From the NCBI GenBank assembly GCA_964529005.1, contig CAZGUH010000036.1, positions 1 to 39,397 on the forward strand: a DNA stretch of 39,397 nucleotides. Direction: 5' to 3'. The translations under genes were made by a program, and so were the position numbers. Shown piece by piece: positions 1-8,044 of the stretch (positions are counted from its first letter, which is position 1; every line of letters starts with the position of its first letter). Below the pieces are notes generated by a model. The model ran no database searches and had not been told where the DNA came from. It was given only the letters and a program-made list of their open reading frames with translations. The DNA comes from CAZGUH01 sp964529005. Its GTDB lineage: Bacteria; Actinomycetota; Acidimicrobiia; Acidimicrobiales; Ilumatobacteraceae.

Positions 1-140
1 CCTAGTTGCCGCACGATGTCGCCCGATGGCGCTTCGACCTTGACGACGTCCGCCCCCATCTGCGCCAGCAGCAGGGTGCAATACGGTCCGAGGAACGTCG
101 TCGTGAGGTCGAGGACCTTGACGCCAGCGAGCGGCCCCAT
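1..140 (-). CDS. CaiB/BaiF-type CoA-transferase, N-terminus only (cut by window edge)
   Basis: Only the first 46 codons lie in the window; the rest continues beyond base 1. The ATG is at 138-140. The peptide starts MGPLAGVKVLDLTTTFLGPY and goes on through AQMGADVVKVEAPSGD, which is the characteristic N-terminus of class III CoA-transferases (LxGxxVLDLT, then the GADVIKIE strand). The family moves CoA between carboxylic acids through an enzyme-bound acyl-aspartate. The catalytic Asp would lie outside the window, so activity cannot be judged. It points the same way as the NTF2-like, Fe-ADH and second CoA-transferase genes upstream of it, so it is probably the next gene of that operon. The fragment is too short to name a substrate. 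Confidence 0.85.
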   Translation of the reverse strand, partial: MGPLAGVKVLDLTTTFLGPYCTLLLAQMGADVVKVEAPSGDIVRQL

Positions 141-195
141 CACCCGGCGCTCCCCTCTCGTTCTCCATCGATCGGTGACGCCACGTCGTCGCTCC

Positions 196-801
196 TCACA
201 GCGACGACTCGTCCAAGCCGGCCTTCTGGCGCGCGGCCCACAGCGGATCGGTGACGGGGTCACGCACCTGGAGCAACCACTTCGCGCCAGGGGTGTGCGC
301 GTCCGGTTCGAACGCCGGGACGAAATGCGCGTATGCGTTCTCCATCACGACCTGCCGGTGGGCGATGCGCCAGACGTCGTCGCGCAACTCGAAGCGATCG
401 ACCCAACGCAGCGATGCCACGACGCGCAATGGCTCCTCGGTGTCCGGGGCGTCGAGGGTGAAGCGCTTTCGTGCCCCGCGCGCCGCGGGACTGTGGCGCT
501 GATGGCCGATGCAGTACGACTCGGCGATCGCGATGGGGCCATTCCGTTCGATCAAGCAGTTGGCGATCACGTGCATCGACTGCTCCGTGTGCACGTGGTT
601 CTCCATGACCCAGGCCACGAACCCGTCGGGGTCGCCACGGTAGGGCCCGTTCTCGACCAGAGCGTCGTCATGGAAGACCGAACGCATCAGCTTCGTGTGC
701 TTGCGATCGACACCCCGGCAATAGTTCATGAGGACGTCGTAGATCTGCGCGCGGTGCCACAACTCGTCCAGCCGGTCATGGTCGTCGGTGCAATTCTTCA
801 T
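196..801 (-). CDS. NTF2-like / SnoaL-fold protein
   Basis: A 201-residue protein of the nuclear transport factor 2 (SnoaL-like) superfamily. These small cone-shaped alpha+beta barrels act as dehydratases, isomerases, cyclases or ring-hydroxylase beta subunits. The opening RAQIYDVLMNYCRGVDR helix followed by FHDDALVENGPYRGDPDGFVAW, then a long central His/Ile-rich strand region, is the SnoaL_4 pattern. The open frame reaches back to 879, but I chose the ATG at 801 because GAGGAG sits about 7 bases upstream and residues before it show no family similarity. It lies 52 bases after the Fe-ADH gene in the same direction, so it is probably co-transcribed. Exact reaction unknown. Confidence 0.8.
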   Translation of the reverse strand: MKNCTDDHDRLDELWHRAQIYDVLMNYCRGVDRKHTKLMRSVFHDDALVENGPYRGDPDGFVAWVMENHVHTEQSMHVIANCLIERNGPIAIAESYCIGHQRHSPAARGARKRFTLDAPDTEEPLRVVASLRWVDRFELRDDVWRIAHRQVVMENAYAHFVPAFEPDAHTPGAKWLLQVRDPVTDPLWAARQKAGLDESSL

Positions 802-853
802 CGTCACTCCTCGCAATTCACGAAAATCGGACACGTGCGGGCGAGCTGTCCCC

Positions 854-2002
854 CTAGTACGCCGCGCGAAGGATGTCAATCAGTTCACGTGAGTCGTCGA
901 CGTCGCGCGGGTTCCCAACCCCGCTCTCGTCCGACATCGCGTGATCGGCGATGAGGGGAAAGTCCTCTTGCTTGACCCCGAGATCGCGAAGCCGGCCAGG
1001 AAGGGCGACGGATGCCACCATCGCTTCCACGCGGCGGGCGATGAGGTCCACGGTCTCGTCGACGCGGGCGTCCGGTGTTCGCTCCACTCCCAGAGCCTGT
1101 GCCAGGCGATCGACGACGTGCGGCGCCGCGGGCAGGTTGAAACGCAGGACGTGGGGCAAGAGCGCGCACGTGATCTCGGCGTGCGGCGCTCCGGACACGG
1201 CCCCGACCTGGTGGCGCAGAGTGCACCCGACGCCGGGCATCGCCCGGGCGCAGAACACGGAGAAGACGGCGAACCACGCCCCGAGGTAGCACTCGAGGAT
1301 CGAGTCCTCGTCGGGGCGGAGCGAGTCGGGCAGGTGCGTGGAGAGCCGCTCGATCGCCGCCACGGCCAGGGCGTCAGAAACCGGATGTGACGATCGGGAG
1401 TACAGCTGTTCGATCGCATCGCTCATGATCTTGACGCCGGTCGACGCCCACAGCTGCGACGGCGTGTCGCGGGCCAGCACCGGATCGAGCACGACCAACC
1501 GTGGGGTCAGACGGTCGTTCGAATAGACGAGCTTGCGCCGCTGGCGCGGGTCGACGACCCCGACGACGTTCGTGTACTCGCTTCCCGACAGTGTGGTGGG
1601 AAGGGCGACGAGCGGGAGAAAGCGCCGCGTGTCCGCACCCGGCTGCTCGGCGCCGTCGAGGCCTCCGGCACGTGCCAGATTGACCGCCTTGCCCGTGTCG
1701 ATGACGCTGCTGCCGCCGAGCGCCACCAGCGCGTCGACGTCATCCGATCCAAGCCTCTCGGCCGCTTCGAAGACGGACGGCAAGGGGGTGTGCTGCCGGC
1801 AACGATGGAACTCTGCCGCCAGCCGCGACCCCAGAGCGGCGCGGACATCCGACAACAGGGCGCTGCCCGACAGCGATCGCGTGGTGAGCAGCAGCACCCG
1901 CTCGACGCCAAGTTGATCGAGCTCGGCATCGAGTGTCCGCAGCGCGCCGGCTCCGTGCACGACGCACCACGGCTGGTGCCAGTTCTCGTAGCGCGTCACC
2001 AT
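854..2002 (-). CDS. Iron-containing alcohol dehydrogenase family, maleylacetate-reductase-like
   Basis: A 382-residue protein with the two-domain layout of group III/Fe-ADH dehydroquinate-synthase-fold enzymes. The nucleotide motif ALGGSSVIDTGKA is at about residues 94-106, and the C-terminal helical domain carries GAPHAEITCALLPHV (residues 271-285), closest in pattern to maleylacetate reductases. Maleylacetate reductase makes 3-oxoadipate from maleylacetate with NAD(P)H in aromatic catabolism. Aligned by eye with FucO-type enzymes, the metal ligands are altered: the Asp/Asn position is Lys191, the first His is Asp195 and the third is Cys260; only His274 is kept. It may be metal-independent or catalyse another reaction. 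GGAG lies 8 bases before the ATG. Confidence 0.85.
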   Translation of the reverse strand: MVTRYENWHQPWCVVHGAGALRTLDAELDQLGVERVLLLTTRSLSGSALLSDVRAALGSRLAAEFHRCRQHTPLPSVFEAAERLGSDDVDALVALGGSSVIDTGKAVNLARAGGLDGAEQPGADTRRFLPLVALPTTLSGSEYTNVVGVVDPRQRRKLVYSNDRLTPRLVVLDPVLARDTPSQLWASTGVKIMSDAIEQLYSRSSHPVSDALAVAAIERLSTHLPDSLRPDEDSILECYLGAWFAVFSVFCARAMPGVGCTLRHQVGAVSGAPHAEITCALLPHVLRFNLPAAPHVVDRLAQALGVERTPDARVDETVDLIARRVEAMVASVALPGRLRDLGVKQEDFPLIADHAMSDESGVGNPRDVDDSRELIDILRAAY

Positions 2003-2071
2003 CCGCGGGTCTCCGCAACGGCCCGCTCGGGACCTGTCCCCAGCCGACGATGTTCGACAGCTCCGGCCATG

Positions 2072-3295
2072 TCAGATGACGATCGTCCCGGCATCGCTGA
2101 GCGCCTTGATCTCGTCATCGGCGAAGCCGCACCTCGACAACACCTCGAACGTGTCGGCGCCGACCCGGTTCGGGACAGCGACGACGTCGGAGACCTTGGT
2201 CGCGGAGTAGCGGATCGAGCTGCCGACGGTGAAGGCGTCGCCCGCTCCCGGCAAGTCGAACCGGACCAACGATTCGTTGACGCGCAACTGGTCGTGGTCG
2301 AACAGCTGGTCGAACTCCATGATCGGCCCGTACGGGATCACGCCTGACAGGAGCTCCGTCCACTCGGACTCGTTCCGCAGCTCCATGAACTCTTGCACGG
2401 CGGCGATGCACTCGGCCGCGTGCTTCGCGCGCTGGTCCGCGGTCGCGAACCTCTGGTCGTCGACGAGATGGGGGCGGCCCGCGGTCTCGCACAGACGCTT
2501 GAAGTGCGCGTCGCCGTACACCGTCAGCATCACGTAGCGGCCGTCCTTCGTCCGATACGCGTGCGTGGGCACCGCCGTCAGATGTCCGGTCCCCACGCGC
2601 TGGGGCACGACGCCCGACGTCTGGTACTCGGTCTCGCGGCTGACCAGCAGCGCCAAGGCGGCGTCCAGCAACGTCGTCTCCACCCGCTGGCCGCGCCCGA
2701 ACCGGAAGCGCGCATACAGCGCTGTCACGATTCCCGACGCGAGGAGCCGGCCCGCCATCACGTCGCAGACCGCAGCGCCGATCTTGGCCGGACTGGATTC
2801 GGTGCCGGTGATCGCGATCAGGCCGCCGACGGCCTGCGCCACGGGGTCAAGGCCCAACCAGTCCCTCATCGGACCCTCGGTTCCGAACCCGGTGAGCGAG
2901 CCGTAGATGATCTGCGGGTTGTCGGCGCTGACGTCCTCGTACCCGAGCCCGTAGCTCTCCCAGAGACCGGCGCGGGAGTTCTCCACCATCACGTCGGCGT
3001 CGGCGAGGAGCCGGCGGATCAGCTCGCGGCCGGCCTCGGTCTTGTAGTCGATCGCGACGAACTTCTTGTTGCGGTTGACGGACACGAACAGGCTCCCCCA
3101 ACCGTTGGCGAACTTCGTGCCCATCAGGCGCGAGGGGTCGCCGGAGGGGTGTTCGATCTTGATCACGTCCGCGCCGAGATCGGCGAGCGCCATCGTCGCG
3201 ATGGGCCCGGCCCCGAACGCGGTGAGGTCGATGACGCGGACGTCTGCCAGCGGACGCTCGATCGACGCCCCCGAACCCTTGCTCATCACAGTCAT
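2072..3295 (-). CDS. CaiB/BaiF class III CoA-transferase
   Basis: Full-length (407 residues) class III CoA-transferase. The N-terminus LADVRVIDLTAFGAGPIATM and GADVIKIEHPSGDPSR (about 16-56) form the Rossmann-like CoA-binding part. Asp150 in the segment DWLGLDPVAQAVGGLI aligns with the catalytic aspartate that forms the acyl anhydride. Family members activate acids such as carnitine, formate, malate, citramalate or benzylsuccinate with a CoA donor. An upstream GGAAGG and GGAG precede the ATG at 3295. It lies 78 bases after a CitE-type lyase gene, so the CoA ester it makes could feed that lyase. Another family member starts at base 140; whether the two form a heteromer is unknown. Confidence 0.9.
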   Translation of the reverse strand: MTVMSKGSGASIERPLADVRVIDLTAFGAGPIATMALADLGADVIKIEHPSGDPSRLMGTKFANGWGSLFVSVNRNKKFVAIDYKTEAGRELIRRLLADADVMVENSRAGLWESYGLGYEDVSADNPQIIYGSLTGFGTEGPMRDWLGLDPVAQAVGGLIAITGTESSPAKIGAAVCDVMAGRLLASGIVTALYARFRFGRGQRVETTLLDAALALLVSRETEYQTSGVVPQRVGTGHLTAVPTHAYRTKDGRYVMLTVYGDAHFKRLCETAGRPHLVDDQRFATADQRAKHAAECIAAVQEFMELRNESEWTELLSGVIPYGPIMEFDQLFDHDQLRVNESLVRFDLPGAGDAFTVGSSIRYSATKVSDVVAVPNRVGADTFEVLSRCGFADDEIKALSDAGTIVI

Positions 3296-3373
3296 GCTCC
3301 GAGACCTTCCTCGCTGCCAGCAGACCTCTGACCGCGCATCACGATGCCGGCTTCACCCGGAGCTCGGCAGCGG

Positions 3374-4264
3374 TCAGCACAGGCCGAAGGCGCGGGCGCG
3401 CTCGAGCCCTTCGCGGGCTGCCTTCACATTCGTCGTCGCGATCAACTCCCCCTCCAACACACCAGCCCCCAGCCCTCGAGACGCCATGTCGTCGACCTTT
3501 CGAAGGACGTCGTTCCAGTGCGCGATCTCGCTCGCGCTCGGCGAGAAGACGTCGTTGATGATCGCCACGTGACGCGGGTGGATCGCGATCATTCCGAGAT
3601 AGCCGAGCTGGCGCGACTGCTCGCTGAACGTCCGAAGGCCGTCGAGGTCGTGGATGTCGGTCCAGAGCCCCGTGACCGGATTCCTCAGCCCCGCAGCACG
3701 GACGTCGAGCAGGGCCTTCGAGCGGATGTAGAGCGTCTCCATCCCCTCGGCGGTCCACCGGTAGCCGAGACCGTGCGCGACGTCTCCCTCCTTGGTCGTC
3801 GCGCCGCCCATGTACTCCGACCGCTTGGACGCCCGAGCGATCTCGTAGGTGTTCCGGATTCCCTGCGGCGTCTCCAGCAGCGGGACGAGGCAGATCGATT
3901 GCTGCGGCAGCATGGCGTCGGTTTCGTAGCGGGTCAGCATCTCGTCGGCTCGCGTCACGTCGCTCGCCTCCTGGACGAGCGGCAGGACCAACCCGAAGAG
4001 GCCCGGCCGCACCACGGCAGCCATGTCCTCCTCGATCTGTGCGCTGCGCGGATCGCCCGTGCGCACGAGAACGACGGCGCGCTCGGCGGACGGGTCACGT
4101 TCGTCGAGGAACTCGCCCACGCACTTCCGGGCGTGGGCAAGCTCGGGCGGGGGCACCGAGTCTTCGAGGTCCAAGACGATGGCATCTGCGCCGGAGGCCA
4201 ACGCCTTGCCGAAACGATCGGGCCGGTTGCCCGGCACGAAGAGCAGACTACGAATCGGACGCAT
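3374..4264 (-). CDS. HpcH/HpaI-superfamily CitE-type acyl-CoA lyase
   Basis: 296 residues, TIM-barrel lyase of the citrate-lyase beta/malyl-CoA lyase branch. It opens RSLLFVPGNRPDRFGKAL, has IVLDLEDSVPP at 29-39, the metal-binding Glu131 in LVPLLETPQGI, and Asp161 in the GGATTKEGDVAHGLG segment, followed by IAIHPRHV near the C-terminus. The family cleaves (or forms) malyl-, citramalyl- or beta-methylmalyl-CoA into acetyl/propionyl-CoA and glyoxylate or pyruvate, with Mg2+. AGGAGA lies about 10 bases before the ATG. Its neighbour 78 bases downstream is a CaiB/BaiF CoA-transferase, which fits an acid-to-CoA-ester-to-cleavage pair. The CoA ester actually used cannot be read from the sequence. 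Confidence 0.88.
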   Translation of the reverse strand: MRPIRSLLFVPGNRPDRFGKALASGADAIVLDLEDSVPPPELAHARKCVGEFLDERDPSAERAVVLVRTGDPRSAQIEEDMAAVVRPGLFGLVLPLVQEASDVTRADEMLTRYETDAMLPQQSICLVPLLETPQGIRNTYEIARASKRSEYMGGATTKEGDVAHGLGYRWTAEGMETLYIRSKALLDVRAAGLRNPVTGLWTDIHDLDGLRTFSEQSRQLGYLGMIAIHPRHVAIINDVFSPSASEIAHWNDVLRKVDDMASRGLGAGVLEGELIATTNVKAAREGLERARAFGLC

Positions 4265-4326
4265 CGGCGATGCTTCTCCTCGAAATCGGTTCGCCAGAGC
4301 GGCGCGCGGCCATGGCGGCGACGTCC

Positions 4327-5556
4327 TCAGTTCTGGATGCCGACGCGCTGAAGGCCGAAGCCCGCAATCGCATTTCCCCGAAGGAATTTGTAGACGTCGT
4401 CGGGCGACAACTGCGCCGCCTCGATCAGCTGTGATGCGACGGCGGTCGACGTCGGATACGACGTGACGCTATGCGGGTAATCCGTTTCGAAACAGATCTG
4501 GCTCATGCCGATCGCGTCTCTGTTTCGCAGCGCGACGACGTCGTTGTAGACCGACGTGAAGATGCGATCGTGGAAATATTCCGAGGGCTTTTTCGGCAGC
4601 GAGGATCCGACCTCCATCCCCTCTCGCCGCTGGTAGAGCCAGTCCGCCTGCTCGAGAACGAACGCCATCCATCCGGCTTGGCTCTCCGCGAAGAAGAGCT
4701 TGAGTCGCGGAAAGCGGTCGAGCACTCCGGAGAAGATGAAATCAAGGAGCGATCCGGCGGACACGGAGAAATGTGTCGCCGAGCTGATGATTCCGGGCGC
4801 ATCGGGAGACGTCGTCGGCAGCCGGGAGCTGGACCCGATGTGCATGCACAGCATGAGGTCGTTCTGCGCGCACGCGTCGAAGAACGGATCCCAGTAGCGC
4901 GAGTGGATCGATGGCAGTCCGAGGTGGTGTGGGTTCTCGGAGAACGCGACGGCGAGCGTGCCCTTGTCGGCGCAACGGCGCACTTCCTCCACGGCCGACT
5001 CGACATCCCACAGCGGGATCAGGGTGAGCGGGAGCAGGCGCCCGTGGCCGTCCCCGCTGGTCCAGTCGTCCAGGGTCCAGTCGTTGTAGGCCTGCACGCA
5101 CGCCAGACCGAGGTCGCGATCCTTCTGCTCGAGGAACGTCTGGCCGCAGAAGCGCGAGAAGATGTTCGGGAAGCACAGCGATGCTTCGAGATGGTCGGCA
5201 TCCATTGCGGCGAGCCGGTGGCTCTGGATCCACGCTCCCGGGTCGACCTCGTCGAACGTGGTCGGCGTATTGTCCTCGCCTTCGAAGCCCACCGCTGCCG
5301 CAAAGCTCATGAGCGGCGCTTGGTAGTCGTCGAAGACCCACCAGTCGGACCACAGCCCGTCCTCCGCTCCGCGCACATAGTTGAAGGCGCCCTGGCCGAA
5401 CGTGATCTTGGCTCGATCACGTTCGATATGCGGGATGCGGTCACCGAATCGGGCGCTTGACAGGCGGGAGGTCCAAAGGTCCGGCGGCTCGAGAACATGA
5501 TCGTCGACCGAGATGATCCTTGGGAGATCGGCCGAACTACCAAGCGGAGCGGGCAT
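4327..5556 (-). CDS. Amidohydrolase_2 family TIM-barrel metal-dependent hydrolase/decarboxylase
   Basis: 409 residues of the Amidohydro_2 family, which includes ACMS decarboxylase, gamma-resorcylate decarboxylase and many uncharacterised hydrolases. Metal-site motifs visible are ISVDDHVLEPPDLW (residues 15-28, the DxH strand), LMCMHIGSS (a metal His on strand 5), the LFFAESQAGW strand and ETDYPHS near the C-terminus (the final metal Asp). No clear ribosome-binding site precedes the ATG; instead a TTGACA/CACAAT promoter ends 7 bases before it, so the mRNA is probably leaderless. It stands 148 bases from a divergent second family member. A role in aromatic or alicyclic acid breakdown is an inference from neighbours. 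Confidence 0.87.
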   Translation of the reverse strand: MPAPLGSSADLPRIISVDDHVLEPPDLWTSRLSSARFGDRIPHIERDRAKITFGQGAFNYVRGAEDGLWSDWWVFDDYQAPLMSFAAAVGFEGEDNTPTTFDEVDPGAWIQSHRLAAMDADHLEASLCFPNIFSRFCGQTFLEQKDRDLGLACVQAYNDWTLDDWTSGDGHGRLLPLTLIPLWDVESAVEEVRRCADKGTLAVAFSENPHHLGLPSIHSRYWDPFFDACAQNDLMLCMHIGSSSRLPTTSPDAPGIISSATHFSVSAGSLLDFIFSGVLDRFPRLKLFFAESQAGWMAFVLEQADWLYQRREGMEVGSSLPKKPSEYFHDRIFTSVYNDVVALRNRDAIGMSQICFETDYPHSVTSYPTSTAVASQLIEAAQLSPDDVYKFLRGNAIAGFGLQRVGIQN

Positions 5557-5560
5557 GCCG

Positions 5561-5590
5561 TCGATTGTGCTTCCGACAACCCTCGATTGT
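5561..5590. repeat. Two direct repeats TCGATTGT, 22 bp apart, over the promoter
   Basis: TCGATTGT occurs at 5561-5568 and again at 5583-5590, a 22-bp period (about two helical turns). One copy overlaps the -10 and the other the -35 of the amidohydrolase promoter. This spacing is what is expected of two binding sites on one DNA face, so I read it as a candidate repressor operator; the protein is not known. Confidence 0.35.
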
Positions 5591-5593
5591 CAA
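5564..5593 (-). promoter_or_regulatory. Probable leaderless sigma-70-type promoter of the minus-strand amidohydrolase
   Basis: Reading the minus strand, TTGACA (5588-5593) and CACAAT (5564-5569) are separated by 18 bases. Only 7 bases lie between the -10 and the A of the start codon at 5556, so transcription would begin at or next to the ATG. That matches the missing Shine-Dalgarno sequence. The -35 is a perfect consensus match; the -10 matches 4 of 6. Confidence 0.5.
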
Positions 5594-5704
5594 GTCCTGT
5601 CGTTCCATGGGGGATGGCGCGATGGTCGCCCCGAATTTCGGTCTACGCTCGGGCGCACAACGCCAGAATCGCCGTCGATCGATTTCGCGGCAAGGGAGCA
5701 GCTG

Positions 5705-6946
5705 ATGACGAACGCAGCGGCCGCGCCCCGAAGCGCGCCTCGTCCGTACCCGGTCGTCTCGGCCGACACGCACATGAGCGTTCCGGCCGGCTTCTGGGAT
5801 GTGCTTCCCGAGCACCTTCGCCCGCTCGCTCCGCACTTCGAGGACCGCGACGGCGTGCCCTATCTCGTGGTGGACGGAGCCCCGCCCTTGCTGTCCTCGC
5901 TGTCGAAGGTCGACGTGGACGTCCTCAGGTCGGAGGTGGCGGACGAGTACCTGCTGGAACGCTGCCACCGACAAGACCCCACCCGCGGTCTGGACCACCA
6001 GGTGCGAAAGCGACAGCAGCTGCGCGACGGAGTCGACGCCGAGGTCCTCTATCCCAACGAGACGATGGCGATCTACGCGTCGTCGAACGTCGAGTTCCAG
6101 ACCGTGATCGCCCGTGCGTACAACGACTTCCTGATCGGATGGACCGCGTCGTACCCGCACCGGTACGTGCCGGTCGGGATGCTCCCCCTCGTCGACGACG
6201 TCGGCTCCGCGGTGAGGGAGTTGGAACGGATCCGCGCGCTGGGCATGACGACCGTGCTCCTGCCGCCCGCAATGCCGTGGCTTCCGTACGATCGGCCCGA
6301 ATACGAGCCGTTGTGGGCAGCGCTCGTCGACCTCGACGTCGTCCTCTCGTTCCATGTGTTCGCTGGCGCCACCTTCCTGGGCGCCGATTTCGCCGACGTT
6401 CGGCGGCTCGACCTCGAGCTGCTGAAGAAGGGACGGGCGCTCGTCGACCACGACGACTTCTCGGAAGGTCTCCAGCGGACCGTGATCGGGATGGCCTCGG
6501 GGATGTCGCCGATCGTGAACCTCACGAGCGCCGGGGTCCTCGAACGCCACCCACGGCTGCGATTCGTCGTGGCCGAGGGCGAGATCGGGTGGTTGGCGTG
6601 GGTGCTCCAGGCGATGGACCAGATGCAGCACCACCGCGGCCACTACATGTCACGCAAGCTCTCGTTGCGGGCGAGCGAGTACTTCAAGCGCCAAGGCTGG
6701 GCGACGTTCACGGACGACGTCGTCGGTTGCAGGAGCCTCGACATCATCGGCGTGGAGAACGTCATGTGGTCGAACGACTATCCACACGACGAAGGCACGT
6801 ACCTCGAGTCAGCGATGCGCATCGAAGCCAACATGGGCGAGCTGTCCGATGAGGCACAGCGCCGATTGCTCTGGGCCAACGCCGCCGACCTCTACGCGCT
6901 CGACGCTGGCGCGTTGCTCGCCGAGCGAGCGGCGTTCGATCCGTAG
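5705..6946 (+). CDS. Amidohydrolase_2 family TIM-barrel metal-dependent hydrolase/decarboxylase (second paralogue)
   Basis: 413 residues, the plus-strand partner of the divergent family member at 4327-5556. Metal-site motifs: VVSADTHMSVP (Asp21, His23), the LSFHVFAG strand (metal His) and WSNDYPHDEG near the C-terminus (final metal Asp); RFVVAEGEIGWLAW is the usual penultimate strand. The open frame extends upstream to 5513, but AAGGGAG ends about 8 bases before the ATG at 5705, and the upstream codons lie in the promoter region, so that start is preferred. The two paralogues keep the same overall layout but differ along their length, so they probably act on different or sequential substrates. 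It converges with a MarR-type gene 28 bases downstream. Confidence 0.87.
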   Translation: MTNAAAAPRSAPRPYPVVSADTHMSVPAGFWDVLPEHLRPLAPHFEDRDGVPYLVVDGAPPLLSSLSKVDVDVLRSEVADEYLLERCHRQDPTRGLDHQVRKRQQLRDGVDAEVLYPNETMAIYASSNVEFQTVIARAYNDFLIGWTASYPHRYVPVGMLPLVDDVGSAVRELERIRALGMTTVLLPPAMPWLPYDRPEYEPLWAALVDLDVVLSFHVFAGATFLGADFADVRRLDLELLKKGRALVDHDDFSEGLQRTVIGMASGMSPIVNLTSAGVLERHPRLRFVVAEGEIGWLAWVLQAMDQMQHHRGHYMSRKLSLRASEYFKRQGWATFTDDVVGCRSLDIIGVENVMWSNDYPHDEGTYLESAMRIEANMGELSDEAQRRLLWANAADLYALDAGALLAERAAFDP

Positions 6947-6974
6947 CCGGCTGCCGGCCCCTGCCAGGTGGCGC

Positions 6975-7478
6975 TCAGGTGCCGGGAAGCGGCTCGATCA
7001 AGGTCTCCATGAGCGCCGTCGCGTTCTGCTCGACCTTGCGCGTCATCTCGATGAAGTGGCGAGCTTGCGCCTCGGTCAGTCCGTCACGGAGCCCGCCACG
7101 CAGATCCTCGTCAGCGTCGGCGATCCGGGAGCAGAGCGCAGCGCCGCGCGGTGTCAGCGTCAGCTGCCACGCGCGCCGATCGCTCGGGTGCTCGTCGCGT
7201 GTCAGGAGGCCTTCCGCCTCGAGCCGATCGACGATCAGCCCGACCGCCGCGCGGCTCAAACCCAGCCGTCGACCGACCTCGGTCTGGATAATCGGGCCGT
7301 AATCGTTCACGTATTCGATGAACATGGCTTCGGTCAGATTGAGACCCAAAGGTTTGAGGCGCGTGTCGTACAAGCGTCGAATGGCGCGGGCAGCGTTCAG
7401 GACGACTGACTCGAACAGCCGATGGTGATCGAGCTCGTAATCTTCCGTCGTCCGTTGACTTCGCTCTGCCGGTGGCAC
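6975..7478 (-). CDS. MarR-family transcriptional regulator
   Basis: About 167 residues with the winged-helix layout of MarR proteins: an N-terminal dimerisation helix (HHRLFESVVLNAARAIRRLY), the DNA-recognition helix region TEVGRRLGLSRAAVGLIVDRLEAEGLLTRDEHPSDRRAW, the wing with LTPRGAAL, and a C-terminal dimerisation helix. MarR proteins usually repress neighbouring genes and release DNA on binding aromatic or acidic ligands. I chose the GTG at 7478 because GGGGGTAGAG lies about 9 bases upstream; an in-frame ATG at 7535 would give 186 residues but has no ribosome-binding site. Likely targets are itself, the divergent 7568 operon or the nearby amidohydrolases. Confidence 0.85.
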   Translation of the reverse strand: MPPAERSQRTTEDYELDHHRLFESVVLNAARAIRRLYDTRLKPLGLNLTEAMFIEYVNDYGPIIQTEVGRRLGLSRAAVGLIVDRLEAEGLLTRDEHPSDRRAWQLTLTPRGAALCSRIADADEDLRGGLRDGLTEAQARHFIEMTRKVEQNATALMETLIEPLPGT

Positions 7479-7493
7479 GGACGAACACTCTAC

Positions 7494-7512
7494 CCCCGGT
7501 GACCTGCCGGGG
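7494..7512. promoter_or_regulatory. Inverted repeat upstream of the MarR gene, candidate operator
   Basis: CCCCGG and CCGGGG are separated by 7 bases (19 bp in all), 15 bases upstream of the preferred MarR start and overlapping its ribosome-binding region. Size and position suit an autoregulatory MarR operator. In so GC-rich a genome a 6-bp GC dyad can arise by chance, and if the ATG at 7535 is the true start the site lies inside the coding sequence. Confidence 0.25.
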
Positions 7513-7567
7513 CGCAGCTGGTGGCTCGGCGCCATAGATTGAGGCAGCACAGAACCGGAGGCGCGAC

Positions 7568-8044
7568 ATGGACTGGTCTGGATGGGCCGTGTTCGGCGTG
7601 ATCGCCACGACGTTGCTGACGACCGTTCTCGTCGCTGTTCAACTTGCGGGACGAACGCGCCTCGATCTGCCCCTGATCCTCGGCACGATGTTCGCCGCCG
7701 ATCCCGACCGGGCGCGCGTCGCAGGATTCGTCGTGCACTTGGCCTTCGGCCAAGCCTTCGCGCTGTTCTACGCGGCGGGGTTCGCGGCGCTGGATCGCAG
7801 CGGGTTGTGGCTCGGCGCATTGTTCGGGGCCGCGCACGCGCTCGTCGCCCTCGTGCTCTTCGTGCCGTTGATGCCGGGGATCCACCCACGCATGGCCAGC
7901 GAACGCGCCGGTCCCAACTCGACCGCCGTGTTGGAGCCGCCCGGGCTGCTGGCGCTGAACTACGGGGTGGCCACCCCGGCCGTCACATTGGTGGCACACG
8001 TCGTCTACGGCGCGGTGCTCGGAACCGCGCTCCAGCCGGGATGA
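7568..8044 (+). CDS. Small integral membrane protein, unknown function
   Basis: 158 residues with four clear hydrophobic segments at about 8-28, 50-73, 78-101 and 132-155, joined by short loops; the 102-130 loop (HPRMASERAGPNSTAVLEPPG) is polar. No signal peptide cleavage site and no catalytic motif that I recognise. CGGAGG lies 7 bases before the ATG. Its stop codon overlaps the start of the GH15 gene by 4 bases (ATGA, 8041-8044), so the two are translationally coupled and probably co-transcribed. I cannot assign a function; the pairing with a sugar hydrolase is the only clue. Confidence 0.8.
   Translation: MDWSGWAVFGVIATTLLTTVLVAVQLAGRTRLDLPLILGTMFAADPDRARVAGFVVHLAFGQAFALFYAAGFAALDRSGLWLGALFGAAHALVALVLFVPLMPGIHPRMASERAGPNSTAVLEPPGLLALNYGVATPAVTLVAHVVYGAVLGTALQPG

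Noticed and set aside
5497..6852. 451-codon plus-strand frame overlapping the amidohydrolase
   Set aside because: Arg/Pro/Gly-rich composition typical of a shifted frame in GC-rich DNA; the 5705-6946 frame carries all family motifs.
7582..8040. N-terminal extension of the GH15 frame
   Set aside because: The upstream codons overlap the membrane-protein gene in another frame, are Arg-rich and unlike any GH15 N-terminus; the ATG at 8041 fits the family.
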